Shown here: in pieces, positions 43,817-54,997 of the stretch
How positions within the stretch are numbered: the stretch's first letter is position 1
Layout: each line of letters starts with the position of its first letter
Origin: Oryza sativa Japonica Group
Lineage: Eukaryota > Streptophyta > Magnoliopsida > Poales > Poaceae
Direction: 5' to 3'
Length of the DNA: 64,000 nucleotides
NCBI RefSeq assembly: GCF_034140825.1
Contig: NC_089037.1
Span: 3,684,501-3,748,500 of the forward strand
The notes under the pieces: generated by a model
The model's database searches: none
Seen by the model: only the letters and a program-made list of their open reading frames with translations
Told to the model about the DNA's origin: nothing
Translations under genes and position numbers: made by a program

Positions 43817-46800
43817 TCACCTTACACTGATTGCATCCTTGGTTCGGCTGCAAAATCTTGAATTGGCCAGGCATTCGTGTGGGTTAGCATAAAAGTAATC
43901 CTCTTCTTTTGGCTTATTTTCAAGTTTCTGCCGACAGGACGGTTGAACTACACGATTTCTATGAGTTTCCTGGACAGAAGATGCAAAATTGTTCCAAGAG
44001 ATTGTCTTATTGTTGTACAGATCTATAAATCCAACCAATTTCTGTCGGTCTAGTAGCACACTTCTCCTGAAACCCAGGAACCTGAAATATTGAAATGCCA
44101 ATAAAAAACTAATGACCACAACATATATCTGATTGCACGCCAACTTTTGGCTACATGATCAAATCATACTGAACTGAACAAGAAGCTTGATTTTCATAAA
44201 GAGGAAATCTGGCTGTGTCCATACCTCCGGTGACCTTCAACAAGTTTTGCCATGTTACCATCATAAGTAGGAATGAAAATATCACTGGCTGTGGATACAA
44301 TGAAGTCAAGTGCAGCCATCTGAGAAGAATGGTTCTGGAATTGTCGTAGAGCTTCCAAGTCTAGCAGCGTCTCCTTTCTTACCTGAAAGATATTCAACAC
44401 TGTTTATATAGCGAAGTGAGTGAACATTTAGGCAATGAAGTGGTATCCCAAAACATGTGAAACAGTGTTGGCAGACAGATAGGGAAAAAAACACATGCAT
44501 TGAAATTTATGAAAACTGTACTACAATTATTACCAGTTACCATAACACATGGAAAAGGCAAAAAAAATTGGCAGCATTTTGACTACAATATTGCACTTAC
44601 AAGTTTTGGAAATGCAGCTTGTAATGGTTCTAATCTTTTTTCTCCCCCATAAATTTCACCGGCAGCAATGTATATGAGAGTGTCCTTCTGAAATCCCAGA
44701 GCTTTCAGAATAAAAGATGTCTCCTCAGGTGTAAGTGGGCATAGCCCTTGCAATCTCTTAGCTTGTGAATCAATTTCCTTTTCTCTCCACCATGGATAAG
44801 CATATCTGTTTGAGAGAAAAAGTTGGCCTCAGTTGCTTGTGGCTTGTTGTACTTTTCTTACACAGAAAACATTGAGACACTTATCTTAGAGACATAGACG
44901 TGCAATTGTGTGTCCATACTCAGCACTCAAGAATAAGATAGCAATTGACTAATTTGACAATATTAAGAATAAATGAGTATTTTTCCTTTTTCATTTCATT
45001 GAAATGAATCCACCATAAAAAGGAGAGAAAAACTAGGTATGAAAATGACGATTTAATAGACTCAGAGTGATGTTTTATAAACTCAAATAATCACCAAAAA
45101 GGTAATACGAGAATGTTACATAGAATTGTAGAAGACTGTTACACATAGTATCTATGACATGAACAATCATTTCTAGACGAGTTAAGGGGGTATAGATAAC
45201 ATCATTAAACTATTACCCCTTTCATTTTAAATAGATGTTGTTTTGAATTGTGTGTAGTCAATGACATTAGTAGGTACATAGGCGAAGGAAAAAAGGTCCA
45301 AATCGTCATAGCTCTAATATTTTTAGTGAATATATGACTAGAAAAAGTAATGGTCAAAGGTGCATATTCGAACCATGCAAATGTCCTATAAACGACATAA
45401 GAAAAAATACAAAACCATGGAGAGTGAGAGAGTGTGTGTTTTGGTTGAATAGGGGGATGGTGTTTGCCTCCTACTACAACAAACGACATAAGAAAAAACG
45501 GAGGGAGCAATGGAGTGTGGTATTTCCTCTTATATGCAAGGAACTACTTGGGTCAATATCTGAAAGGCTACATTTTGGTATTTATTAATATATATATAAG
45601 AGCACAAGATGGCTTTTGACCTCATTCTTTTGAGCTCTTCAGCTTCTTCTTGAGAAAGACCATGATTGCAACCAGAAAAGGCCAGCATGTCCATCTCATA
45701 GCGTAAATGCAAGGCTGCAAATGATCCCTTGGCCTGAAGTTTCTGCACCAGTTTATTCCCCAAGGCCTCAATTTGAGGGGTGAACTTCAGTGCATGAAAA
45801 TTAACACGGCACCTAAGTAGTTGAAGCTGTGTACTGATACCATTGTTTGCTAACCGAGCATCCGTCTTGTTAAAATGGATGACGCTATATTTGCTGAATA
45901 ATGGTAAGATCTGCATAGATAAGATACCATGAAGAGTATATAATATATAGTAAGCATGTGTCAAGCAAGATATATGTACAAACCTGATGCAAGTAATATT
46001 TTTCATCAGACCAGCTCACAGGTGGCATATTAAGTATATTGTTTGAATCCTCTGGACCAAACCTCTTCGGAAGCTGTTTAACAATGTGCACTTCATCTCT
46101 TAATGTGTCAATGAAATGTTTAACATCAAATATATCTTCAAAATTGCTGCAAAGTATTGCAAAAATATCGCACATTTCAGATATTAACATGGTAGGTCCG
46201 GTACATAACCTATCCTACAAAATGAAAAATACCTTTGATCAGCCCAGAATGACCTCTTGTCTAGTTCTGGGACAACCATTGTAAGGTTTAGCAAGCGAGC
46301 AACCGCCACCATGTCACATATCTGGAATATATGGTTTCAAAATAACAGAAGTATAAAAAAGTGAGAGACAATATAATACTGAGCAGCAAAACTAACTCAA
46401 GTAAAAAAAAAAACAACTGACCTCTGAACGCATCTGATTCAAACCCCCATTGCAAGATACCTTCAGATAACCATTACTCTTATAGACTCCTAAAAACAAA
46501 AAAATCAAGTTAAAACTGATATGCCCAAGTGATGATTAATGCTGCTTCTTAAGTAAACATTCAAAAAAATGAGGATGTCAATCAGCTAGTGCATCCATTT
46601 ATGTTCTGCCGTGACTTCTAGAGTGAAAACCATTTTTCTCATCAATCGCAACTGTACTTGAAGCAGCCGCTTCTACAACTTCACTAACTTACTATCGATT
46701 TGGGAAAGGGCAATAACAAGTTCATCCACATTTGAATCCAATACACTTTCATTTGTACAATTCTACTCATCCCTACAGAATGCCACCAAATCCATACACA

Positions 46801-47058
46801 TCAAAATTCAAAACTGAACAAAACTTAAATCAAACTCCGCGAAGAAATAACTAAACAAATAAACAAATAAATAAGACACGGAGGAGATCACGCACTTCGA
46901 GGCGGAAGCGCGGTGGGCGGAGGCGAGGGCTCCGCGTCGCCGGCGAGGCCGAACAAGGCGAGGAGGCGTCCGACGGCCACGAGCTGCCCGACGAAGGCCC
47001 ACAGCAGCACGGCGCTGCACCCCGCCAGGAGCCAAACCCTAGGCCTCGACCTCGCCAT
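43817..47058 (-). CDS. O-fucosyltransferase family protein (GDP-fucose type, PF10250-like)
   Basis: Eight exons (47058-46896, 46489-46422, 46321-46233, 46146-45984, 45910-45621, 44805-44601, 44382-44225, 44081-43817) encode 466 residues. A type II membrane protein: MARSRPRVW followed by a single hydrophobic anchor (about 10-38), a Pro-rich stem, then the catalytic domain. Motifs are [20 protein letters not shown]-like [34 protein letters not shown] (the family's HxRxxxDMxxxSGC) and [20 protein letters not shown]. Plant members are Golgi proteins linked to cell-wall pectin/arabinogalactan or protein glycosylation; the acceptor of this one is unknown. Intron 5 carries a Stowaway-like MITE, and a 33-base G run lies upstream of the start. 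Confidence 0.9.
45213..45507. mobile_element. Stowaway-like MITE in O-fucosyltransferase intron 5
   Basis: Left end TTACCCCTTTCATTTTAAAT after TA; right end inverted CTCCCTCCGTTTTTTCTTAT. The flanking TA is CA at the right, so one end has mutated. An 18-bp AAACGACATAAGAAAAAA occurs at about 45391 and 45480, suggesting an internal duplication. Confidence 0.6.
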
Positions 47059-47264
47059 CGCTCCCCCACCCTACATCCACCGCCCCCTCCTCCTCCTCCT
47101 CCTCCTGATCCCCGCCACCGGCATTGGCAGCCGCGGCAGCAGCAGCTCCTCCTCCGCCTCCTGGTTCGAGAAGGTTCCAGAAGATTCGGGAGAGGCCTAG
47201 CTGCGATTTTTTTTTTCTTTTTCCGTTTGGCGTAGATGGGCTAGTGCCGTTGTGGGGAGGGAGG

Positions 47265-47267
<3 letters not shown>

Positions 47268-47300
<33 letters not shown>
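47268..47300. repeat. 33-base poly(G) run upstream of the O-fucosyltransferase gene
   Basis: Thirty-three consecutive G residues, 210 bp upstream of the start codon on the minus-strand gene (poly(C) on its sense strand). Strong G-quadruplex potential. The exact length is likely to be polymorphic or affected by sequencing. Confidence 0.9.
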
Positions 47301-47301
<1 letters not shown>

Positions 47302-48567
47302 GGGGGGCGAGAGCGTGTGTGCGCGCCGCCGCCGTTTGTGTGTTGGCTTTGGTTTTTGGTAAAGGATCTGCTTGTCTAGTTGTCTTTCGTACGAGCGGCG
47401 GCGATTAGTCCAGTGGTGGTCAGGAGGAATCCACACATGAGACATTCCAGACATCTTTAGGGTCCAGCATGTTTATTTGTTTAGTGGAGTTGAATAAAAG
47501 GTCATATTTGGCATTGCCACTTGGAGTATTAAATCTATGGACTCTTTGAAACACAGTATTGTCAAAACAAAATAGAAGAAATAATACATGATTGAAATGC
47601 CCTGGCAATTTAAATTCTATGGATTGTGAACATGTAGAAAAACTACATAAATGATTGTTTCGATGGAGAAGGAAAAACACAAGAATTATAAGAGATATAA
47701 ACAAAGGAAAGGAATTGTGTTTTCAAATAAGTTGAACCTCATGTCAAAATTTTTATGTTTTGAGCCAATCTTAAAGAATTTCATAAGATATTTGGATGCC
47801 TATTTTTTTTGACTCAAAGGATCGCAAAGGAAAGTTTTCCACTGAATTGAGTTCCTTCAAATTTTCTTCAAAAAACTTTGTCCCAAAGGAGTACTGTTTA
47901 AGTGAATAGTACTATAAGGTAATGTAGTAGCATGGTGAGAAGTGTAAGGATTTATGAGCCGAGACAGCGGGCAACAATAGCTAATGAAACACATCTAAGA
48001 GCGAATGAAAATGGAGCACACTCGGTTTGTTGCACTATAATTACGTCGCAACTAACTACTAAAGGAAACAACACAGTCGCTGTCGAGCACAACAGGAAGC
48101 CTAGCTGCAGCAAATGCAGTCGAGCGCCTGTGAAAAAAGAACATTATAGAGTATTTACTTAACCGCTGTGATTGCTATTGGAGAACAAGGAAAAGGAGAC
48201 TCAGGCATGAGAAAAGAAACTGATAGATGCGTTAGACGTTAGTTCTTTAGACTTTGGTAAAGAAAGTGTAAGGGGTTTACAAGATTTAAAGAGTACTGAT
48301 TAGATCTAGATTTGGTAGCCTCAAATATAAATATTTTTTTCTTATTTGATTTGAGATAATCATACTGTCAAACTTTCCAAATTCCGAGCAATTTAATATT
48401 TGAAATTAGCTAGATTTGTGTTACGAAGACTATATCGTTGGATTTATATTATGACATTACAACTTTATTGCCAATTTTTAATATGACACTTAAAAAACAA
48501 TGATCCAAGGGTAAGTTTTATGGTGGAGGTGGATGTCACATCCAATTTAGACCATGTTATCTTCTCA
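47301..48567. other. Intergenic AT-rich stretch
   Basis: Upstream flank of the O-fucosyltransferase gene and AT-rich DNA without a supportable gene, RNA or element terminus. Confidence 0.35.
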
Positions 48568-48952
48568 TTAATTAAGAGGTAACACATACTTCCTCCGGTT
48601 TCATTTTAATTGACGTTTTGGACAATAACACGGTCTACAAAATATATGTTTGACCTTATTTTTCTATTATAATATATATAATAAATAAATGCATGTTTAC
48701 TTTTATTATAGTGTTTTGAAAAACCAATCTATATATGTTGTTCTAATTTCTTTAAACTAAGTATTTTTAAAGTTATTGATGGTCAAAGTTATAAAAGTGT
48801 GACCATAAGCTTATCTAAAACGTCAATTAAAATGAAACCGGATGGAGTACAATATATCACATTTAATACACAAACTCTAATATTAGTCCATTAATTAAGA
48901 GGTAACACATACAATATATCACATTTAATACACAAACTCTAATATTAGTCCA
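48568..48952. repeat. 62-bp tandem duplication, first copy split by a MITE
   Basis: The unit TTAATTAAGAGGTAACACATA + CAATATATCACATTTAATAC... occurs intact at 48891-48952. In the first copy it is interrupted: 48568-48588, then a Stowaway, then 48850-48890. Apart from the element and the extra TA, the copies appear identical. Confidence 0.93.
48589..48847. mobile_element. Stowaway MITE with preserved empty site
   Basis: 259 bp between TA dinucleotides (48587-48588, 48848-48849). Termini are CTTCCTCCGGTTTCATTTTA and, inverted, CTCCATCCGGTTTCATTTTA. AATTGACGTTTTGGAC near the left matches AAAACGTCAATT near the right. The neighbouring tandem copy shows the uninterrupted ACACATACAATA at 48905-48916, proving the exact insertion point and the TA duplication. 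Confidence 0.96.
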
Positions 48953-49102
48953 CTCTCACATCATCTTGCACTTTTCTTGGAGATTGTGTAGAGGTTGCCC
49001 CTTGCATGAGGGGTGGCTCATTCTCTCTCTCTCCTAACTACTCTCCTCCATCTCATCATCTAATCATATGTGGCAAATTTAGGGGTAATATGTACGGGCT
49101 TA

Positions 49103-50345
49103 GGGCAACAGCAATGTATGTGGTCCAAGCAATCTATATGGGTGGGCCTTTTGGTTGATCCTTTTGTTCTCTCCACATGTACTCTAAGGTGAAAGATTTC
49201 TGCTGTGCTTGATTCTTGTACCATGTATGGGCTTTCTCCATAATCATGTCTTCAAAGTACTCACTAGTACATGTATTTCTGACTTGAGCATAAGCCCCAC
49301 AGAACTTTGCAATATCCCTCTTGACATTATCCCAGTGTGTCTTCATTTGCTTGACTGTCCTTGTATGTGCATTTCTAGGCATATTGCTGTTGAACTCATC
49401 AGCTACATCCTTCCAGTAATACTCTGACTTCTTATCATTTCCATCTACAGAATCAACTGAGTTGTTCAACCAAGCGCTAACAAACCGCAAGTTTTCTTCT
49501 TCCTTCCAATTGGTGCGTGGCGCTCTCCTCACTCCCTCTTCGCTGCTATCACTCAACTCTTCGATGTTAAGTGGCTGCTTCTCTTGCTGTCTTGTAGTTG
49601 TAGGGCAAGGAATGGATGACTCCGACCCATGGGAAGAAGTGTTGGCAGCAACTTCAACTGAGGTGACTTTGATGTGGTGCAAAGAGTACTCTGTTGCTTG
49701 CAGCTCCAAACACTTGATTTGGTGAGTTAGCTTGTATCCAATTTCCTTGACGTTGAGTAGCTTGAAAGCTTGGAGGAGAATAACCATATGGTGGGTAGTT
49801 GCCTGGGGCACCAAATGGGTAGAAATTATGTAAGAAATTTGGGTTGAAGCTTTGGGAAAACTGAGATGGGAGAAAACGGTTGGGGAATTGTTGGGGAGGA
49901 GAGTTGTAGTGCCTAGAATTTTCTAGGCTTGGAGATTCTTGATTTAGGAGATTTTTGAAACTTCTGTTGGATGAATCCATGATGAAATGAGGAGGTGTAC
50001 TATGAAGCTCTGTCTATTTTGTTTTTATAGGCAACATGGAGCTCAAGCTGTCGAGCAAGTTTTGTAGCCAACATAGAGCTCAAGGCAACGGTAACTTCAA
50101 CGTCCAACCTTCAACCAGCATATATCTGCTGCAGGGTCATGGATCAACTGCTTTTGTTTTTATATTCATTTCCAAACAGTGAACTCAAAAAGTAATATAT
50201 TGTATTCTCTTGTGGGCAAACCCATAGCCATATGGACTACTTTAGCCATTAATGCTTTAAAGGCCACATCTACATTGTATAGAGGCAGCCCATATAGGTG
50301 TTTTTATTGTATAATGCCCGCTTTTGATTGATATTGTGGATGCCC
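49103..50345 (-). mobile_element. PIF/Harbinger-type element carrying only ORF1
   Basis: The left terminus GGGCAACAGCAATGTATGTG follows TTA (49100-49102). The right terminus, inverted, is GGGCATCCACAATATCAATC. Such GGGCA..CA.CAAT termini and a TTA target fit PIF/Harbinger elements. Inside is an ORF1 (Myb/trihelix-like) gene on the minus strand and no DDE transposase, so the copy is non-autonomous. The right target duplication is not clean. Confidence 0.72.
49134..49980 (-). pseudogene. PIF/Harbinger ORF1 (Myb/SANT-like) protein, interrupted
   Basis: Reading leftwards from ATG 49980, MDSSNRSFKNLLNQESPSLE opens a Pro/Asn/Phe-rich region (NPNFLHNFYPFGAPGNYPPY). The frame then ends at 49654. The second half continues in another frame (about 49700-49134) with SDSSEEGVRRAPRTNWKEEE, the Myb/trihelix core (FVSAWLNNSVDSV, YYWKDVADEFNS, TVKQMKTHWDNVKRDIAKFC) and KSFTLEYMWREQKDQPKGP. 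ORF1 proteins of Ping/Pong/PIF elements bind element DNA and help the transposase. The frame change near 49655-49720 could be a single indel or a missed intron, so I call it interrupted. Confidence 0.7.
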
Positions 50346-50484
50346 TTTCTTATAGTACTTGCCCTAGCCCCTAAGTTGTGTCTTAGATTTTAAAAAACAT
50401 GGAAGAAAAAGGAGTTGAAGTGGTATATTCACTAATAGAAAAACTCAAATGCCACTAGGCTCCTCATTTCGGCGACTAAACTTT

Positions 50485-50620
50485 GGGTGTGTTTAGTTCA
50501 CGCTAAAATTGGAAGTTTGGTTGAAATTGGAACGATGTGACGGAAAAGTTGGAAGTTTGTGTGTGTAGAAAAGTTTTAATATGATGGAAAAGTTAGAAGT
50601 TTGAAGAAATAAGAATGTGT
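50485..50620. mobile_element. MITE-like fragment upstream of a PPR gene
   Basis: GGGTGTGTTTAGTTCACGCT, then repeated AAAGTTGGAAGTTTG units. It is a widespread rice repeat by recognition. Only the left end is clear and the right terminus (expected to end in an inverted AACTAAACAC) is absent, so it is truncated. It lies within 170 bp of the PPR uORF. Confidence 0.5.
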
Positions 50621-50763
50621 AAAACTTTGCAGTTTTGGTTTATAAAGTTTCAGCATGAAATTCTGAATGTGTGATGCTAACCGCCTAACTTAACCATTTG
50701 TGTGGAATTTTTCAGCGATTGTTCAGCACTTCATCAGCTCCGACAGTTCAAAGCTCTGAACCG

Positions 50764-50790
50764 ATGGAGCGCAGCCAGACTCCGCGATGA
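50764..50790 (+). CDS. Upstream ORF overlapping a PPR start codon
   Basis: ATG at 50764 opens MERSQTPR and stops with TGA at 50788-50790. That TGA overlaps the PPR start ATG (50787-50789) as ATGA. Such tight overlap permits termination-reinitiation and could damp PPR translation. It assumes transcription starts upstream of 50764, which the sequence alone does not show. Confidence 0.45.
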   Translation: MERSQTPR

Positions 50791-52319
50791 CGCCGCCGTC
50801 GCCGTCGATCTCGCCAGGTGATCTCGTATCCTTCGCCGGCAAGTGCTCGACGAAGCGCAAGCTCCGCCTCCTCCACGGCGCCCTCCTCCGCCGCCGCCAC
50901 CTCCTCCCGACCGCCGACGCCGTCGCGGCACTCGCCAAGCTCCTCCGCTTCGCCGCCGTCTCCCCCGCCGGCGACCTCCGCCATGCCGCCGCGTTGCTCT
51001 CCCTCCACCTCCCGTTCCTCTCCTCGGCCTCCTCCCACCTCGCCTTCTTCTACAACACCCTCATGCGCGGCCTCGCCGCGTCCTCCTCGCCCGCCGCCGC
51101 CATCGAGCTCTTCTCCGCGATGCGCCGCGCGGGCGCCGCCCCCGACGCCTTCACCTTCACGTTCGCCCTCAAGTCTTGCTCGCGATGCGTGTCTCAGCGG
51201 CGGTTGCCTTCCGACCTCCACGCCCAGGCGATCAAACACGGCTGCCTTGGCGCGGGCAGCTCTCACGTGCATGTCCACAACGCGCTGCTCCATGGCTACT
51301 CGTCTCGGGCTGCTGTTGGGGACGCACGCAGGGTGTTCGACGAAATGCCTGCTCGGGATGTGATCTCCTTCTCAGGGCTGCTGACTCTTCACCTCAAGGC
51401 CAACGATTTGGATGCCGCACGCGTGGTGTTTGATCAGATGCCTCACCGGGATGTTGTTTCTTGGACTGCCATGATATCCGCGTATGCCAGGGCACGACGT
51501 CCGCAGGAGGCCTTGGCATTGTTTGATGCAATGCCGGTGCAGCCAGATGAAGTGACCATGCTGAGCGTTGTGTCAGCATGCACTGCACTCGGGGACCTTG
51601 CAACTGGGGAGCGTGTGTGTCAGTATGTTGATTCCAATGGCTTCGGGTGGATGGTGTCACTCCGTAATGCACTCATGGACATGTATGCCAAGTGTGGGAG
51701 CCTCACTGAAGCACGTAATTTGTTTGATGGCATGACCGTGAGGAGCTTGGCATCTTGGAATACATTTATCTCGGCATATGCATCGCATGGTGATGTGGAG
51801 AGCACAGTTGCTTTGTTTCATCGGATGCTGGCTGATGGCAAATCTGTGAAGCCTGATGGGACGACACTGCTTGCAGTTCTCACCGCATATGCACACAAGG
51901 GCTTTGTTGAGGAGGGGCGTGCCATGTTCAATGCAATCTTGAGTGGCAACTATGGTAAAGTGGACCTCACCATTGAGCACTATGGATGCATGGTGGATTT
52001 GCTTGGTCGGGCTGGGCAACTTGAGGAAGCATACAAAATGATAGAACAAATGCCAATTCCAAGCAATAGTGTGGTCTGGGGTGCTTTGCTTGGTGCATGC
52101 CGGACACATGGGGATATCAACATGGCAGAGCGGGCGGTCCAGAAGCTAAGGAGCCTGAACCCGGAGGAGGGTGGGTACTACATTTTGCTCAGCGACATGT
52201 ACGCTGCTTCTGGACGAACAACAGAGGCCATGGAGATCAGACGGATCATGAATCAGGCCGGGGCCCGAAAAACTGCAGGCCAGAGCAGCTGGAGCACACC
52301 CTGTCTGCCTCAGCCGTAA
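50787..52319 (+). CDS. PLS/E-class pentatricopeptide repeat protein
   Basis: An intronless 510-residue protein. The N-terminus MTPPSPSISPGDLVSFAGKC is followed by KRKLRLLHGALLRRRHLLP. About 10-11 PLS motifs follow, for example AFFYNTLMRGLAASSSPAAA, RVFDEMPARDVISFSGLLTL, DVVSWTAMISAYARARRPQE and NALMDMYAKCGSLTEARNLF. The C-terminus has an E-type region (EHYGCMVDLLGRAGQLEEAY, SNSVVWGALLGACRTHGDIN, GGYYILLSDMYAASGRTTEA) and ends soon after, without DYW. The expected role is an organellar RNA-editing or processing specificity factor. The start is the first ATG in frame, preceded by an overlapping uORF. The 5' half is extremely GC-rich, the 3' half less so. Confidence 0.9.
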   Translation: MTPPSPSISPGDLVSFAGKCSTKRKLRLLHGALLRRRHLLPTADAVAALAKLLRFAAVSPAGDLRHAAALLSLHLPFLSSASSHLAFFYNTLMRGLAASSSPAAAIELFSAMRRAGAAPDAFTFTFALKSCSRCVSQRRLPSDLHAQAIKHGCLGAGSSHVHVHNALLHGYSSRAAVGDARRVFDEMPARDVISFSGLLTLHLKANDLDAARVVFDQMPHRDVVSWTAMISAYARARRPQEALALFDAMPVQPDEVTMLSVVSACTALGDLATGERVCQYVDSNGFGWMVSLRNALMDMYAKCGSLTEARNLFDGMTVRSLASWNTFISAYASHGDVESTVALFHRMLADGKSVKPDGTTLLAVLTAYAHKGFVEEGRAMFNAILSGNYGKVDLTIEHYGCMVDLLGRAGQLEEAYKMIEQMPIPSNSVVWGALLGACRTHGDINMAERAVQKLRSLNPEEGGYYILLSDMYAASGRTTEAMEIRRIMNQAGARKTAGQSSWSTPCLPQP

Positions 52320-54079
52320 TTTTTCCTAGGCTGCATTTCACCTGCTTTTGCCCTTTGGATCACTAGCATAATCAGGTATTGTCTCTTACTGCAGGCCCCC
52401 TGTTTGATGAACTGTGAAAGTGTGAATCCTGAATCTGAACTGTACAGGTGCTGTATGCTAATGTGCTATACTTGCTATCCTACAAAAGTGGGCCAGAAAC
52501 GCAACAATCATTGTGGAGGGAATTGTTTTTTGAACAAATTTTGGAGGGGAAAGATTTCATCATGGCTCTTTAAGAATTCAGCTCCCCATGTATGCTATCA
52601 ACTTATCCTTTCAAAGTTCATATGGCAAATTTGAGTCAGTGGGTATTTATTTGCAGTTGAGTTATTGGGACAGTGGCCTGAGCATGTAGTAGCAGTCTAT
52701 GTGACAGTTCTCTCCACAATTGCCAATTCCTTGGGTCGACAGTACTTAGTACTACTTAGCGTCTTGGTTATGTCAACATATTATGGTTTGGAAAAAGGGG
52801 TTTTCTTTGGCACTGTAGGCATTTCATCATATTTTTCATGTTTACTTGATTCTCCGAAATATTCTTACCTGAATTCCTTGCGGTAGATTTTCAGCTTAAT
52901 TTGGTAACATGTCAATTATGCAATCTCTTAGATTCAAACTTGTCAGTCTGTCACCTCTGGAGACAGCATAGCAGTCATTTCATGTTACATAGGACTACAA
53001 CACCACATGGGGCTGATGTCTTATTATCTGTCAAAATCCATTATAATGAATTTCATTAAATTACAGTTGTCATTATTTGAGTTTTATTACCATTTTCTGC
53101 ATAAAATCATCCAGGGAACCTTTACACCTTTTCTGAACATAGGAAAACTTGCACTTGTACTATGGAATGCAAAGCTTTGAAAAACTGTTACATGTAAACC
53201 TTTTTCTGTTCTATGGGGATTGTACTGACGTTTTGTAGCATTGTGATATCCACTTAAAACCAGTATAATATTTAGCAATGTGCACGGTTGTAAATCTTCT
53301 TTGAATGGATTTTTCTATTCAAGTTCATTCTTTGGAATTAACTGGTCTTACTGTTCAAGTGAATTTGCTACTCACCATTGTTCTCACTCTGTCACTGATG
53401 TAGTAAAACATGTTGTTCGATTACCAAGGCCTACACTTAGAATGGACAAAATAAAACCGCTTGCTCATATGAGTATATATACCAGTCCTCTCTGTTCTTT
53501 GTAAAATCTGAGTGTTAATTGGGACTCCATATTGCATATTATCAATTGATCACTATATTGAGTATATTCTTGTTGAGCTGCTTTTGTGTCTTGGCAGACT
53601 CTTCATACGTTGCATGATAATGTGCACAAGGGCGCTTATATTGGCATATTGATAGGAGCTCTGGTACAGGATCAGCATGTTGAAGCTGAACCAGACGGCT
53701 CGGTCCAGAGAATCAGTTGTTGATGAAGCTGTGCCCACGGCCACGGCTCAAAACAGGTATGAGAAGTTCAGCTTCAGCACAGTATGCTAACTTACCTCCT
53801 GCCTGGACAGTAATCAATACATGAATAAATATGCACAATTAACGAGAGAGAAGAAAAGGTTTGAATCATGTCGAGAGTGAAGAAGTATTGTTCCATAGCA
53901 GATTCTGACTCGATATCTTCTGTGAAACTTGAATTAACTTGCATGCTCTCCAAGAAACTGATGCATCACAGTAACACACAGCCACCAATTCACATGTTTC
54001 CAGTTCATTTTTCATCAAATACACACTATTACTATCCTATCTACAGAAAGGCATCTCTATCTCTAACAATTTGCTGCTG
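52320..54079. other. 3' flanks between the PPR and uL18 genes
   Basis: 1.76 kb without a supportable gene. A possible spliced 3'-UTR exon (TTGGCAG| near 53598 to AACAG|GTATGAG near 53757) is seen but is not coding by composition. No mobile-element termini were recognised. Confidence 0.35.
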
Positions 54080-54997
54080 CTATCTTGGCAGGAACCCGTA
54101 CTGCGAGACCGGAACCTCGAACGCCATCATCTTCTCCCCTCGAGCAAACCCGTTGCGGTCGTAGGACGAGATCTCGGTGATGTCCAGCTCCTTGCACGCC
54201 CTGATGAGCTCCTCCCCGACCCTCCCAGCTGCCTCCTGTCACAACAAGCCAGCCAGCTCAAGATATCAATACAAATGAGCAGTTTATGTCTAATTACTAG
54301 GTGAAATTCTTGGAGGCGTCGTTTAGAAGTCCTATTCCTTTAGGGTGTTGTGTGCTTATTTTGTTTTAAGTAGTAGGATCAGACGTAGACGCGTGGTGTG
54401 GTTGTATATTTTCTTTTTCCTGTCTATAGTCTCCCAGGACTGTAGGCTTGTATTTTATTCCTTCAATAGAAACATCGCACTATCTTGTGCGGGTTGTTTC
54501 AAAGAAATTCGTGGAGGAACGGAGTGGGCGGCGTACCACGGCGCCGCAGGGCGGGTCGCCGCAGATGGCCTTCTGCAGCGTGCTGCCGTAGAAGAGGATC
54601 TTCCTGTTGTGGTCGTCGACGAGCATGGCGTAGAGCTGCCTGTTGGAGCAGAACACGGACAGCCTCGGCTTCGTCGCCGTGCCATTGAACTGCAGCGCCG
54701 GCGGCAAGAACCGGTACATGTTAGCAGAAGGGCAATTGGTTTGTGCTGCATGGTGAGCCAGATCGGAACGAGCCGTACCTTCTTCTGCAGCCTGCGGTTC
54801 CTGACCTTGGGGTTCTCCTTCCTCGCGCCGTGCCTCGCCGTGGCCTCGATCCTCGGGTACGAGCGCCGGCGCCCGACTCCGCCGGCGCCGCCTGCAGAAG
54901 CCGGAGTGAAGAACTGCACGCCAGGCGAGCTGGGAGGGCGGCAGCACGCCGGGCGCGGCGAGAATGGCAGCCCGGGGGCCGCGCGGAGCGATGCCAT
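54080..54997 (-). CDS. Organellar ribosomal protein uL18 family (L18p/L5e)
   Basis: Three exons (54997-54779, 54689-54537, 54235-54080) encode 175 residues. I chose ATG 54997 (MASLRAAPGLPFSPRPACC) because it opens a Ser/Pro/Arg/Ala-rich plastid-type transit peptide; an in-frame ATG at 55048 would add 17 residues. The mature part has ARKENPKVRNRRLQKKFNGT, PRLSVFCSNRQLYAMLVDDH, TLQKAICGDPPCGAVEAAGR and ITEISSYDRNGFARGEKMMA. This is the uL18 pattern RLSV.RSN.H.YAQ..DD...., A...G..... YDR.G..YHGR. It is a divergent plant-specific paralogue of L18 (like Arabidopsis At3g20230), which binds 5S rRNA in the canonical protein. It shares a 382-bp upstream region with CSLA4. Confidence 0.85.

Noticed and set aside
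54300-54480. Possible LINE or retroposon tail in the uL18 intron
   Set aside because: The T-rich ending (TTATTCCTTCAATAGAAA) resembles plant transcript tails, but there is no poly(A) tract and no flanking duplication that I can find.
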